A stretch of DNA of 64,000 nt from Luteimonas deserti (GCF_013425765.1 NZ_JACCJZ010000020.1:62001-126000), one strand, 5' to 3'. Positions 49,500-59,153 are shown, counted from the stretch's first letter. Translations and numbers: made by a program. Notes: generated by a model from the letters alone, not told the origin.

Positions 49500-50919
49500 G
49501 GCGGTCGCCGCCGACGGCGGCCGCATCGCGCTGTGGGGTTGGGGCCGCGAAGGGCGCGCGGCGTATGCGGCGCTGCGCGCCGCGCGGGATTCAGGATTCG
49601 GGATTCGGGATTCGGTCGCACTGCCGCTGACTGTGTTCTGCACGGCGGACGAAACGGCCGAAGTAAGCGGTCTCGGCGATCCGTTGCTGCAGGTCGAGAC
49701 GATGGCCAGCAGCGAACACCTGGCGCGCTTCGACGTGATCATCAAATCGCCGGGGATCAGCCCGTACCGGCCCGAGGCGATGGCGGCCGCTGCGCGGGGC
49801 ACGCGTTTCATCGGCGGCACAGCGCTGTGGTTCGCCGAACGTGCCGCTGCCGGCGCCATCGCGCCCGGCACGGTCTGCGTCACCGGCACCAAGGGCAAGA
49901 GCACCACCACCGCACTGCTCGCCCATCTGCTGCGCGCGCACGGCCTGCGCACCGCGCTGGCGGGCAACATCGGCCTGCCGCTGCTGAAGCTGCTCGATGC
50001 GCAGGCGGACGCCTGGGCGATCGAACTGTCGAGTTATCAGACCGGCGATGTCGCGGCCGGCGGTGTACGGCCCGACGTCGCGGTGGTCACCAACATCTTT
50101 CCCGAACACCTCGACTGGCACGGCAGCGAGGCGCAGTACATCGATGACAAGCTGGCGCTGGTCACGCGGGCGCGGCCGCGCATCGCCGTGCTCAATGCCA
50201 ATGATCCGCGGCTCGCCGCGCTGGTGCTGCCGGACAGCGAGATCCGCTGGTTCGGCACGCCGGAAGGCTGGCATCTGCGCGGTGACGTCCTGCATCGCGG
50301 AGACACGGCGGTCATTGAAACATCGGGTCTTCCGCTGCCCGGCCGGCACAACCGCGGCAATCTTTGCGGTGTGCTGACCGCGATCGAAGCCTTGGGCATC
50401 GACGCCGCGCCGCTGGCCGCGGCCGCTGCCGGTTTCGTGCCGCTGCCGCATCGCCTGCAGCCGCTGGGCACGCGTGATGGCGTGCTGTGGGTCAACGATT
50501 CGATCAGCACGACGCCGCATGCGAGCCTCGCCGCACTCGATGTCTATCGCGATCGTCGCGTCGCGTTGCTGGTGGGTGGCCACGACCGCGGCCTCGACTG
50601 GCAGGCATTCGCGGATGCAATGCGCAGCGGCGCGCCGCACGCGATCGTGACGATGGGCCAGAACGGCCCGCGCATCTTCGATCTGCTCGCCCCGGTCGCG
50701 CGCGATGCCGGGTTCGAGCTGGCGTCCGCCGACGATCTCGAATCGGCAGTCGCGCAGGCACGCGCGGCGCTGCACGGCGAGGGCGCGCTGCTGCTGTCGC
50801 CCGGCGCGCCGAGTTTCGGTGCCTACCGCGACTACACCGCGCGCGGTCGCCATTTCGCCGCGCTGGGCGGATTCGATCCGGACGCGATCACGGCGATTCC
50901 GGGGATCGGCATCGTCTGA
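49480..50919 (+). CDS. murD2: UDP-MurNAc-L-Ala--L-Glu ligase MurD2
   Basis: A 479-residue Mur ligase. The ATP P-loop is [18 protein letters not shown], then [24 protein letters not shown] and [18 protein letters not shown], and [16 protein letters not shown] near the C-terminal domain. It attaches L-Glu, not D-Glu, to UDP-MurNAc-L-Ala, and MurL then epimerises it. I choose the GTG at 49480 (VRISQLEAV), which overlaps murL by 20 bp; there is no upstream alternative in a free region. Residues about 36-46 ([10 protein letters not shown]) are encoded by a heptamer repeat. Confidence 0.92.
   Translation: MRISQLEAVAADGGRIALWGWGREGRAAYAALRAARDSGFGIRDSVALPLTVFCTADETAEVSGLGDPLLQVETMASSEHLARFDVIIKSPGISPYRPEAMAAAARGTRFIGGTALWFAERAAAGAIAPGTVCVTGTKGKSTTTALLAHLLRAHGLRTALAGNIGLPLLKLLDAQADAWAIELSSYQTGDVAAGGVRPDVAVVTNIFPEHLDWHGSEAQYIDDKLALVTRARPRIAVLNANDPRLAALVLPDSEIRWFGTPEGWHLRGDVLHRGDTAVIETSGLPLPGRHNRGNLCGVLTAIEALGIDAAPLAAAAAGFVPLPHRLQPLGTRDGVLWVNDSISTTPHASLAALDVYRDRRVALLVGGHDRGLDWQAFADAMRSGAPHAIVTMGQNGPRIFDLLAPVARDAGFELASADDLESAVAQARAALHGEGALLLSPGAPSFGAYRDYTARGRHFAALGGFDPDAITAIPGIGIV
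49586..49613 (+). repeat. Four-copy heptamer repeat inside murD2
   Basis: Four tandem seven-base units (GGGATTC, AGGATTC, GGGATTC, GGGATTC) lie within the murD2 coding sequence and encode a short low-complexity insertion in the N-terminal domain. Such ATTC-type heptamers are usually intergenic in Xanthomonadaceae. A gain or loss of one unit would shift the reading frame. Confidence 0.9.
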
Positions 50920-51040
50920 CGCGGCGTGGTCGGTCGCGCCGCAGGCTCGGTCTGTCGCCGGCTTTCCGCGTTCCGTCGGATTGCCGTCTCCGTGCGCGGC
51001 CGGGCTGCGAGACTGGACGCCCATCGAACAGGACGTCGAC

Positions 51041-51271
51041 ATGGATCGAAACGAACGCAATGCACGCGCCTGGCAGAGCCCCGACAACTGGATCGGCCCG
51101 CGCTGGCTCGGTCTCTACCGCGCCGCGGACGATGACCGGCTGTGGGTGCCGAAGGTCCCACGCGTGCTGGGCTGGACGATCAATCTCGCCAAGCCGGTGG
51201 GCGTGGCGATGCTCGTGATCCTGATCGTCACCCCGCTGGGGATCATGGGCGGCTACGCGATGCGCGGATGA
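51041..51271 (+). CDS. DUF5808 domain small membrane protein
   Basis: A 76-residue protein with the DUF5808 signature NWIGPRWLGLYRAADDDRLWVPKVPRVLGWTINLAKPVG and one C-terminal transmembrane segment (GVAMLVILIVTPLGIMGGYAM). Such proteins are small and uncharacterised; their conserved W and P residues form a membrane-surface motif. It lies 121 bp after murD2 and converges on the helix-hairpin-helix gene. The ATG at 51041 gives the whole domain. Confidence 0.82.
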   Translation: MDRNERNARAWQSPDNWIGPRWLGLYRAADDDRLWVPKVPRVLGWTINLAKPVGVAMLVILIVTPLGIMGGYAMRG

Positions 51272-51286
51272 TGGTGTACGACAGGC

Positions 51287-51532
51287 CTATGCAACGTCGC
51301 GATGCGACAGCGCCACGTCGATCGCTGCCGAAATTGCGGCGCGTGCCTGCGGGCTGTTGCGCCAGCAGGTCGTGCCGAGCATTGCTGCGACCTGCGCTGT
51401 GACTTCAGTGGCATCGGCTTTCGACAGTTGCGCGAGCGTGCTGTAGCCGATCTGTTCGAGTCTTGAGATTACGGTCGGGCCGACGCCTTTCGCACCGAGC
51501 AGCAGCGCACGTTCCGCGGCGCCGAATGCCAT
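51287..51532 (-). CDS. Helix-hairpin-helix protein downstream of ispB
   Basis: An 81-residue protein built around one helix-hairpin-helix-like motif (LLLGAKGVGPTVISRLEQIGYSTLAQLSKADATEVTAQV), with a C-terminal helix CWRNSPQARAAISAAIDVA. It resembles the TfoX-C/Cdd1-like group of small HhH proteins, which may bind DNA or RNA, but no function is assigned. Its start overlaps the ispB stop (TGATG). Confidence 0.72.
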   Translation of the reverse strand: MAFGAAERALLLGAKGVGPTVISRLEQIGYSTLAQLSKADATEVTAQVAAMLGTTCWRNSPQARAAISAAIDVALSHRDVA

Positions 51533-52527
51533 CAGTGCCCGCGTTCGACTGCATAGCGCGCCAGGCCGCGCAACGCGGCGACGGCGTCGTTGTCGCCGAG
51601 TCCGGCTAGCGCACGCTCGGCCGCCTCGGCGTACTCGAACGCGCGGGCGCGGCTGTAGTCGAGGCTGCCAGCGGCGTCGATTGCGGCCAGCACGTCGGGC
51701 AACGCGTCGATGTTGCCGGTCTCGATGGCCTCACGCAGGCGTGCCTGCACTTCCGGCGTGGCCTGCGCCATGGCGTGGATCAGCGGCAGCGTGGCCTTGC
51801 CTTCGGCGAGGTCGTCGCCGAGGTTCTTGCCCAGCGCGTCGGCATCGCCCGAATAATCGAGCACGTCGTCGGCGATCTGGAACGCATAGCCGAGCTGCAT
51901 GCCGTAGTCGTACAGCGCCTGTTGCGTGACTTCGTCCGCGCCGGAGGCCAGCGCGCCGAGCCGGGTGCCGGCGGCGAACAGCACCGCGGTCTTGCGCTCG
52001 ATGACGTTGAGATACGCCGCCTCGTCGGTGTCCGGATTGCGCACGTGCAGCAGCTGCAGCACTTCGCCCTCGGCGATGCGGTTGGTGGTGTCGGCGAGGA
52101 TGCGCATGACCGGCATGCGGTCGAGTTCGACCATCAACTGGAAGCTGCGCGAATACAGGAAATCGCCGACCAGCACGCTGGCCGCATTGCCCCAGATCGC
52201 GTTCGCCGTGCTGCGGCCGCGGCGCAGGTCGGACTCGTCGACCACGTCGTCGTGCAGCAGGGTCGAGGTGTGGATGAACTCGACGATCGCCGCCAGCTGG
52301 TGGTGCTCGGCACCGATCGTGCCGGTCGCGCGGCCGGCCAGCATCACCAGCATCGGCCGCAGGCGCTTGCCGCCCGCCGAGACGATGTGTTCGGCGACCT
52401 GGTTGATCAACACCACGTCCGAGGCCAGGCGGTCGCGGATCAGCGCGTCGATCGCAGCCATGTCGCCGGCGGCGAGGGCCTGGATCGCCGGCAGGTCGAG
52501 CCGGGCGGGCGGGGAGATCGTATTCAT
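51532..52527 (-). CDS. ispB: Polyprenyl (octaprenyl) diphosphate synthase IspB
   Basis: A 331-residue trans-prenyltransferase that builds the quinone side chain. The first aspartate-rich motif is LLHDDVVDESDLRRG, the second is QIADDVLDYSGD, and GGKRLRPMLVML and LGKNLGDDLAEGKATLPLIHA are also present. Octaprenyl specificity is inferred from the family, not seen. The ATG at 52527 gives the usual N terminus. It is divergent from ssb; the spacer is 52528-52696. Confidence 0.95.
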   Translation of the reverse strand: MNTISPPARLDLPAIQALAAGDMAAIDALIRDRLASDVVLINQVAEHIVSAGGKRLRPMLVMLAGRATGTIGAEHHQLAAIVEFIHTSTLLHDDVVDESDLRRGRSTANAIWGNAASVLVGDFLYSRSFQLMVELDRMPVMRILADTTNRIAEGEVLQLLHVRNPDTDEAAYLNVIERKTAVLFAAGTRLGALASGADEVTQQALYDYGMQLGYAFQIADDVLDYSGDADALGKNLGDDLAEGKATLPLIHAMAQATPEVQARLREAIETGNIDALPDVLAAIDAAGSLDYSRARAFEYAEAAERALAGLGDNDAVAALRGLARYAVERGH

Positions 52528-52696
52528 GCGGTGTCCGGGACGGTCAGCGCGGGAATTATAGGAGAGCCCCGACAGCGGAGCGCGACGGACGCCCACGCCG
52601 GGGGGCGTGGCGGCCGGAAGGCGTCACCGCCCGGCTATACTTCACTGTTCGCGAACCCACGCCGGCGGCGCACCGGCGCACTCCCAAGGACTCCTC

Positions 52697-53203
52697 ATGG
52701 CCCGCGGCATCAACAAAGTGATCCTGGTCGGCAACCTCGGCAACGACCCCGATACCAAGTACACCCAGGGCGGCATGGCCGTGACCCGTATCAGTCTCGC
52801 CACCACCAGCGTGCGCAAGGACAAGGACGGCAACCAGCAGGAACGCACCGAGTGGCATCGCGTGGTGTTCTTCGGCAAGCTCGGCGAGATCGCCGGCGAG
52901 TACCTGCGCAAGGGCAGCCAGGTCTACGTGGAAGGGTCGCTCCGCTACGACAAGTACACCGGGCAGGACGGCGTGGAGAAGTATTCCACCGACATCATCG
53001 CCGACGAGATGCAGATGCTCGGCGGACGCGGCGAGGGCGGCGGCGGGGGCGGTGGCAACTACGATCGCGGCAGCCGGCCGCAGCGTTCGGGCGGCGGCGA
53101 TGCGCCGCAGCAGCGCAGTGCGCCGCCGTCGCGCCAGTCCGCGCCGCAGCAGCAGCGGCCCGCGCCGATGGACGACTTCTCGGACGACGATATTCCGTTC
53201 TGA
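52697..53203 (+). CDS. ssb: Single-stranded DNA-binding protein
   Basis: A 168-residue SSB. The OB-fold occupies about residues 1-110 ([59 protein letters not shown]). A Gly/Gln/Pro-rich disordered linker precedes the C-terminal acidic tip [10 protein letters not shown], which recruits partner proteins. The start has an upstream ribosome binding site (AAGGA). A hairpin terminator follows the gene. Confidence 0.97.
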   Translation: MARGINKVILVGNLGNDPDTKYTQGGMAVTRISLATTSVRKDKDGNQQERTEWHRVVFFGKLGEIAGEYLRKGSQVYVEGSLRYDKYTGQDGVEKYSTDIIADEMQMLGGRGEGGGGGGGNYDRGSRPQRSGGGDAPQQRSAPPSRQSAPQQQRPAPMDDFSDDDIPF

Positions 53204-53583
53204 GGAGCTTCGCAGACGCTGGTGTCTCAAGAGCCCCGATCTGAGGGGCTCTCTCGTTCTGGACGGCCGCTGCAGCGACTCCGCGCACCTCAGCGCCGGT
53301 GCACATTGCCAGCCGTGCCGGGCCGTGCGAGCAACTTCGGTGCGCTGACCCGTTGGGCGCGACAGTTGGTCCGCCGCACAGAGAATCGCAGCTTGTCCGT
53401 AGACATGCCGGTGCATTCGCGAATGCCGCCTGGACGCAGCACAGGCAGCTCCAGCCCGCGTTGCCGATGCGGGCGCAGCCGTGAGGGGCTGCGTGCACGG
53501 CGTGACGTCCGGGCATCCTGCCGTTAGGATCGGCGACGCGGCGTCGCTCATGGGGACGTCACCGCCACCGCAAGGAGAGAAGA
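53204..53583. other. Spacer between ssb and the S9 peptidase
   Basis: This 380-bp spacer contains the ssb terminator at its start. The rest is GC-rich with no gene, RNA or repeat that I can support. A good ribosome binding site (AAGGAGA) immediately precedes the peptidase start. Confidence 0.5.
53230..53260 (+). terminator. Intrinsic terminator after ssb
   Basis: AGAGCCCC and GGGGCTCT form an eight-base-pair stem around a GATCTGA loop, followed by CTCGTTCT. It lies 27 bp after the ssb stop. Confidence 0.85.
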
Positions 53584-55551
53584 ATGGTCCGCAAGGGAGT
53601 GTTGAGCGTGTTTCTGGCGTTGGCGTGCGCGGTCGGCGTGAACGCACGTGCGCAAGTGGATCTGGCCGCGTTCGTGGCCGAGGACAACATCCAGAACATC
53701 AAGATCTCGCCGAGCGGCGAGTATTTCGCTGCGACACTTCCGAGTGGCGGGCGCACTGTCATCGGGATATTGAATCGAAAGGACCAGACAATCGTCGGCA
53801 GCTTCTCCCTGCCCAAGAACACCCACATCGCGGATTTCTGGTGGGCCAGTGACGACAGGCTGTTGTTCGGATTGAGCGAACAGTGGGGCGCGCGCGATTT
53901 CCCGCTGCGTACTGGCGAGCTCTACGCCATGAATGTGGATGGCACGCGCGCCCAGTTGCTGGTCGGACAGCGTGTGCGGTCTTCCACCCTGGGTTCGAAC
54001 ATTCGCACCGGCGCGAAAGAGGAGCTGGTTTTCGCGTGGCCGATCGACATGCTGCGGCATGATCCGCGCCATGTTCTCGTCGGCGTTTCCCCGTTCGGTG
54101 GCGACGCCTACACGCGCGTGGAGCGCATGGAGATCTACACCGGGCGCCGCTCTGTGGTAGCCACTGTGCCGGTTCCGCGTGCGGAGTTCGTCACCGACGG
54201 CAGTGGCGAGGTGCGCTTCGCAGCCGGCGCGCGTGCCGACAACCTCAGCGAACTCTATTACCGGGAGGGGCGCGGCAGCGACTGGCGTCTGATCAACCGG
54301 GAGGCCGATTCCGGGCGCATCGAGCTGCCTCTCGGTTTCTCAGCGGACGGACGCACTGCGTACCTGCGCGCGACCCAGCCCGCAGGTCCCGACGCCATCA
54401 TCGCGTTCGACGTCGCGACAGGCGAGCGGCGCGAGGTGGTCCGTGACGCCGTCCGAGATCCCGACGTGATCTACCGTCCCGGGACCGGCATTCCGGTCGG
54501 AGCGTCGATACCCGGGACCAAACCCCGTCTTGTCATGTTCGATCAGGAGTCCGAAGACGCGCGTTTCTGGCGCATGCTCGCGGAGGCGTTCCCGGACCAC
54601 GCGATCGAGGTTGCATCGGCCACCTCCGACGGCGGCAGCAAGCTTCTGCTGGCCACCAGTGACGTGGATCCCGGCAGCTTCTATGTCTATGACGCCGTCG
54701 CCAAGAGTGCGTCGTACGTACTCGCGCGCCGGGACAAGTTGGACCCCACGCAGATGGCGTCGATGCGGCCCATCACGCTCCAGGCGCGCGATGGACTGCC
54801 GCTGCACGGGTATCTCACGACGCCCGCGGGCGCGGCGCCGGGTCAGCCTGCACCGCTCGTCGTGCTCCCGCACGGAGGGCCGTTCGGAATCGTCGACGAG
54901 TGGGAGTTCGACAGCGACACCCAGCTCCTGGCACAGGCAGGGTATGCCGTTCTTCGGGTCAACTTCCGCGGTTCGGGTGGCTACGGCCGGAGCTTCCAGT
55001 CCGCGGGAGCCCGTCAATGGGGTCGCACGATGCAGGACGACCTGACCGATGCGACCCGATGGGCCATTGCCGAAGGCCATGCCGATGCGGGACGCATCTG
55101 CATTTACGGTGCCAGTTATGGCGCCTACGCGGCGCTCATGGGCGTCGCGCGCGAACCAGAGCTCTATCGCTGCGCCGTGGGTTACGTCGGCGTCTACGAC
55201 CTGCAACTGATGCGTGGCAACGAGCGCGGTGGTGGGCGGTGGGTGCGGAGCTGGTACGACGAGTGGGTGGGCACTGATGTGCAACAACTCGCCGACACGT
55301 CGCCGACGCGACTCGCGAACCGCATCAAGACGCCCGTGCTGCTGGTCGCCGGTGGCGAAGACGAGGTGGCACCGGTCGAGCACACGCGCCGGATGGAGCG
55401 CGCGCTGCGCAGTGCAGGTGTGCCGGTCGAGACCCTGTATGTGAGGAACGAGGGGCATGGCTTCTATCAGCCGGAGAACAGGCGTGCGTACTACACGCAG
55501 CTGCTCGACTTCCTTGCCGGCCACCTCGGCGGGCAGCGGGCTGCTCGCTAG
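53584..55551 (+). CDS. Secreted S9 family serine peptidase (copy 1)
   Basis: A 655-residue prolyl oligopeptidase-family enzyme with a signal peptide (LSVFLALACAVGVNARAQ). A WD40-like beta-propeller fills the N-terminal two-thirds (about residues 25-390), followed by the alpha/beta hydrolase: LVVLPHGGPFGIVDEWEFD, the nucleophile CIYGASYGAYAALMG, the aspartate in VAGGEDEVAPVEHTRRM and the histidine in RNEGHGFYQPENR. The full triad is present, so it is probably an active periplasmic or secreted peptidase. A strong ribosome binding site precedes the start. It lies 69 bp before a second S9 gene. Confidence 0.92.
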   Translation: MVRKGVLSVFLALACAVGVNARAQVDLAAFVAEDNIQNIKISPSGEYFAATLPSGGRTVIGILNRKDQTIVGSFSLPKNTHIADFWWASDDRLLFGLSEQWGARDFPLRTGELYAMNVDGTRAQLLVGQRVRSSTLGSNIRTGAKEELVFAWPIDMLRHDPRHVLVGVSPFGGDAYTRVERMEIYTGRRSVVATVPVPRAEFVTDGSGEVRFAAGARADNLSELYYREGRGSDWRLINREADSGRIELPLGFSADGRTAYLRATQPAGPDAIIAFDVATGERREVVRDAVRDPDVIYRPGTGIPVGASIPGTKPRLVMFDQESEDARFWRMLAEAFPDHAIEVASATSDGGSKLLLATSDVDPGSFYVYDAVAKSASYVLARRDKLDPTQMASMRPITLQARDGLPLHGYLTTPAGAAPGQPAPLVVLPHGGPFGIVDEWEFDSDTQLLAQAGYAVLRVNFRGSGGYGRSFQSAGARQWGRTMQDDLTDATRWAIAEGHADAGRICIYGASYGAYAALMGVAREPELYRCAVGYVGVYDLQLMRGNERGGGRWVRSWYDEWVGTDVQQLADTSPTRLANRIKTPVLLVAGGEDEVAPVEHTRRMERALRSAGVPVETLYVRNEGHGFYQPENRRAYYTQLLDFLAGHLGGQRAAR

Positions 55552-55620
55552 CGCCATCCGCATCTTTCCTGAGCAGCCGGGGCGGCCTACCATTCGGGCT
55601 CTTTGCCCGGAGTCCGCGCC

Positions 55621-57726
55621 ATGTCCATGCGTCTTGCCGTGTTGCCCCTGTGCCTGCTCGCCGCGCTGCCCCTGGCCGCGCAGACCCGGGGGCTGGACGT
55701 CCGTGACCTCGTTTCGATCGACAGGGTCTCCTCGCCGGTCCTGTCCGAGGACGGGCGTCAGGTGGTCTTCGCGCAGCGCAGCGCCGAGGCCGACGGCAGC
55801 AAGGCCGAGACCGCGGTCTATGCGCGCAATCTGCTGACCCGTGACATGGCGCCGCCGCGCCGGGTCACGCCCGCGGGCTGGAACGTCAACTCGCCGTCGC
55901 TTTCGCCCGACGGGCAGACGCTGTACTTCCTGAGTTCCAAGAACGGCAGCTCGCAGCTGTATGCGATGCCGCTCGCCGGCGGCACGCCGCGGCAGCTCAC
56001 CGACGTGGCGGTCGACGTCGGCAGTTACCGGCTCTCGCCCGATGGACGTCGCGTGGCGTTCAGTGCCGACACCTTTGCCGAGTGCGGCGCGGACCTCGCC
56101 TGTACCCGGGCCCGGCACGCCGAGCGCAAGGCCGCCGCGGCCAGCGGCGTGGTCTACGACCAGCTGTTCGTCCGCCACTGGGACACCTGGCGCGACGGCA
56201 CCCGCAGCCGCCTGTTCGTCGCCGAGCTGCCGGCGCCGCGCGGCCGTGCACTGACGACGGCGCGCGCCCTCGGCCACGCGCTCGACGGGGACATTCCGTC
56301 CAAACCCTTCGGCGGCACCGAGGACTACACCTGGGCGCCGGACGGGCGCTCGCTGGTGGCCAGCGTGCGCATCGCCGGCCGCACGGAACCCTGGTCGACC
56401 AATTTCGATCTCTACCGCATCGATGCGGTCGGTGACGCCGCGCCGGTCAATCTCACCGAGGCGAACCCCGCCTGGGACGCCGGGCCGGTGTTCAGCGCCG
56501 ACGGCGCCACGTTGTTCTATCGCGCGATGAAGCGCCCCGGCTTCGAGGCCGACCGGTATGCGGTGATGGCGATGGACCTGTCCACCGGCACCGCGCGCGA
56601 GATCGCACCGCGCTGGGATCGCTCGCCGAGCAGCCTCAAGCCGTCTGCCGACGGGCGCAGCCTGTACGTCGCCGCGCAGGACACCGGGCAGTACCCCTTG
56701 TTCCGGGTGGACGTCGCGAGTGGAGATGTGACTCCGCTCGTGGCGGACGGCTCGGTCTCCGCGTTCGCGGTGGCCGGCGACACCGTCGCCTTCACCCGCA
56801 ACAGTCTGCAGACCGGCGACGTGCTCTACACCGCGTCGCTGCCGGCGCTGGGGACGGGCGACGACGGTGATGCGGCGCTGCGCAAGATCACCGAAACCGC
56901 GGGCGAACGCCTCCCCGACGTCGTATTCGGCGAAGCCGAGCAGTTCACCTTCCGCGGCGCGGGCAACGCCACGGTGCACGGTTATGTGGTCAAGCCCTGG
57001 AACTACCAGGAGGGCCAGACCTATCCCGTCGCCTTCATCATCCACGGCGGCCCGCAGGGCAGCATGGCCAACGGCTGGAGCTACCGCTGGAACGCGCAGA
57101 CCTATGCGGGTCAGGGCTACGCGGTGGTGATGATCGACTTCCACGGCTCCACCGGTTACGGCCAGGCCTTCACCGATGCGATCAGCGGCGACTGGGGCGG
57201 CAGACCGCTGGAAGACCTCAAGCGCGGCTGGGCCGCCGCCCAGCAACGCTATGCCTTCCTCGACGGCGACCGGGCCTGTGCCCTGGGCGCGAGCTACGGC
57301 GGTTACATGGTCAACTGGATCGCCGGCAACTGGTTCGACCGTCGCGGCAACGCGCCGTTCAAGTGTCTGGTCAACCACAACGGCGTGTTCGACACCCGCT
57401 CGATGGGCCTGGTGACCGAGGAGTTGTGGTTCACCGAGTGGGAGTTCGGCGGCACCGTCGCGGCGAATCCGCGCGCCTACGAGAAGTTCAATCCCGCGCG
57501 GCATATCGAAAAGTGGGTCACTCCCACCCTGGTGGTCGCCGGGCAGAACGATTTCCGCGTTCCGGTCGACCAGAGCCTGTCCTCGTTCACCGCGCTGCAG
57601 CGCAAGGGTGTGGAGTCGAAGCTGCTGTATTTCCCGGACGAGAACCACTGGGTGCTCAAGCCGGCCAACAGCATCCTCTGGCACGACACCGTCAACGCCT
57701 GGCTCGAGCAGCACATCGGCCAGTAA
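55621..57726 (+). CDS. Secreted S9 family peptidase (dipeptidyl/acylaminoacyl type, copy 2)
   Basis: A 701-residue peptidase with a signal peptide (RLAVLPLCLLAALPLAAQ), a long beta-propeller and a catalytic domain: AFIIHGGPQGSMANGWSYRWNAQTYAGQGYAVVMIDFHGSTGYGQ, the serine in CALGASYGGYMVNWIAGNW, the aspartate in GQNDFRVPVDQSLSS and the histidine in DENHWVLKPANS. The pattern matches DPP/acyl-peptide hydrolases rather than prolyl oligopeptidase. I take the ATG at 55621. A hairpin terminator follows, so the two S9 genes form one unit. Confidence 0.92.
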   Translation: MSMRLAVLPLCLLAALPLAAQTRGLDVRDLVSIDRVSSPVLSEDGRQVVFAQRSAEADGSKAETAVYARNLLTRDMAPPRRVTPAGWNVNSPSLSPDGQTLYFLSSKNGSSQLYAMPLAGGTPRQLTDVAVDVGSYRLSPDGRRVAFSADTFAECGADLACTRARHAERKAAAASGVVYDQLFVRHWDTWRDGTRSRLFVAELPAPRGRALTTARALGHALDGDIPSKPFGGTEDYTWAPDGRSLVASVRIAGRTEPWSTNFDLYRIDAVGDAAPVNLTEANPAWDAGPVFSADGATLFYRAMKRPGFEADRYAVMAMDLSTGTAREIAPRWDRSPSSLKPSADGRSLYVAAQDTGQYPLFRVDVASGDVTPLVADGSVSAFAVAGDTVAFTRNSLQTGDVLYTASLPALGTGDDGDAALRKITETAGERLPDVVFGEAEQFTFRGAGNATVHGYVVKPWNYQEGQTYPVAFIIHGGPQGSMANGWSYRWNAQTYAGQGYAVVMIDFHGSTGYGQAFTDAISGDWGGRPLEDLKRGWAAAQQRYAFLDGDRACALGASYGGYMVNWIAGNWFDRRGNAPFKCLVNHNGVFDTRSMGLVTEELWFTEWEFGGTVAANPRAYEKFNPARHIEKWVTPTLVVAGQNDFRVPVDQSLSSFTALQRKGVESKLLYFPDENHWVLKPANSILWHDTVNAWLEQHIGQ

Positions 57727-57735
57727 GCGCCTCGG

Positions 57736-57760
57736 AACGGCCGGCTTTACGCCGGCCGTT
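57736..57760 (+). terminator. Intrinsic terminator after the second S9 gene
   Basis: AACGGCCGGC and GCCGGCCGTT form a perfect ten-base-pair stem around TTTAC, followed by CTCCTTCC. It ends the S9 pair and precedes the DUF819 gene. Confidence 0.82.
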
Positions 57761-57797
57761 CTCCTTCCGACACCTTCTTGCCCGGAACACCCAGTCG

Positions 57798-59057
57798 ATG
57801 GCGATCGAGTCCACCGTGCCTTCCTCCGCGCTGATCACCAGTGACATCGTCCTGTTCGGCCTCATCGCCGCCACCCTGGGTGTCATCTTCTGGCTGGCGA
57901 GCGGCCCGACCCCGTTCTGGAAGAAGTTCTTCACCTGGGTGCCGGCGCTGCTGTTGTGCTATTTCGTGCCGGCCCTCTACAACACGCTCGGGTTGATCGA
58001 CGGCGAAAACAGCAGTCTCTACAACCCCGTGGCGAGCCGGGTGCTGCTGCCGGCCGCGCTGGTGCTGCTGACGCTGTCCATCGATCTCAAGGGCATTCTG
58101 CGCCTGGGGCCGAAGCTGCTGTTCGTCTTCGTGGCCGGCACCCTGGGCATCGTGTTGGGCGCGATCGTCTCGTTCCAGCTGATGGAGTGGGTCTGGCCGG
58201 CGGCCGTGGCCGGCGACACCTGGCGTGGTATGGCGGCGCTGGCCGGCAGCTGGATCGGCGGCGGCGCGAACATGGTGGCGATGCGCGAGGTCTACGAGGT
58301 CGACGCGACGCTGTTCGGACAGTTCGCGGTGGTCGACGTGGCCATGGCCAGTGCACTGATGGCGACACTGCTGTTCCTGGCCCATCGCTCGGCGCAGATC
58401 GATGCGCGCTCGGGCGCCGATACGCGCGCCATCGACGAGATGAAGGCGCGCATGGCCGCCTATGAAGCCGCGAACGCACGCATCCCCACCCTGACCGATC
58501 TGATGGTGATCGTGGGCGTGGCGTTCGGCGTGGTCGGCCTGGCGCACGCCGTCGCGACGCCGCTCGCGGCGTTGTTCGGCGCGAATGTGGCGATGGCGGC
58601 GCAGCTCAGTCTCGACTCCGCCTTCGTCTGGGTGGTGCTGCTGGCCACGGCGGCGGGCCTGGGGCTGAGCTTCACCCGTGCCCGCGTCCTCGAATGTGCA
58701 GGCGCATCGAAGATCGGCACGGTGTTCCTGTACTTCCTGATCGCCTGTATCGGCATGCAGATGGATTTCACCAAGCTGTTCGACCGGCTCGAGCTCATCG
58801 CAATCGGCGTCATCTGGATGAGTGTGCACGTGCTGGTGATCTGGGGCGCCGCGCGCCTGGTCCGGGCGCCGTTGTTCTATGTCGGCGTGGGCTCGATGGG
58901 CAATGTCGGCGCAGCTGCGTCGGCACCGGTCATCGCGGCGGCCTTCCATCCCACGCTTGCACCGGTCGGCGTACTGCTGGGTACGGTCGGCTACGCGACC
59001 GGGACGCTGGTGGCCTATCTCACGGGGCAGATCCTGCGGTTGATGGCGGGGCAGTAA
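57798..59057 (+). CDS. DUF819 family membrane protein
   Basis: A 419-residue integral membrane protein with about ten to twelve transmembrane segments and the DUF819 signatures (ALLLCYFVPALYNTLGLI, AALAGSWIGGGANMVAMREVY and GVGSMGNVGAAASAPVIAAAFHP). The N- and C-terminal halves look like a repeat, as in many transporters. Members are predicted transporters, some near peptidases, and here the gene follows two secreted peptidases, so uptake of peptides or amino acids is possible but unproven. Confidence 0.88.
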   Translation: MAIESTVPSSALITSDIVLFGLIAATLGVIFWLASGPTPFWKKFFTWVPALLLCYFVPALYNTLGLIDGENSSLYNPVASRVLLPAALVLLTLSIDLKGILRLGPKLLFVFVAGTLGIVLGAIVSFQLMEWVWPAAVAGDTWRGMAALAGSWIGGGANMVAMREVYEVDATLFGQFAVVDVAMASALMATLLFLAHRSAQIDARSGADTRAIDEMKARMAAYEAANARIPTLTDLMVIVGVAFGVVGLAHAVATPLAALFGANVAMAAQLSLDSAFVWVVLLATAAGLGLSFTRARVLECAGASKIGTVFLYFLIACIGMQMDFTKLFDRLELIAIGVIWMSVHVLVIWGAARLVRAPLFYVGVGSMGNVGAAASAPVIAAAFHPTLAPVGVLLGTVGYATGTLVAYLTGQILRLMAGQ

Positions 59058-59153
59058 GCGGGCCGTCGGGCATCGGTCCGCGGCAGGGTGACCCGGCAGG
59101 GCACCTTGAGCGCACCAGCGGCAGCCGCAGGCGATCTGCGACACCGGTTCACC

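Noticed and set aside
53204..53583. Short open frames in the ssb-S9 spacer
   Set aside because: They have no ribosome binding site, no similarity and lie over the ssb terminator.
54340..57714. 1124-codon minus-strand frame opposite both S9 peptidases
   Set aside because: It is antisense to two genes with intact catalytic motifs; the frame is open only because of GC bias.
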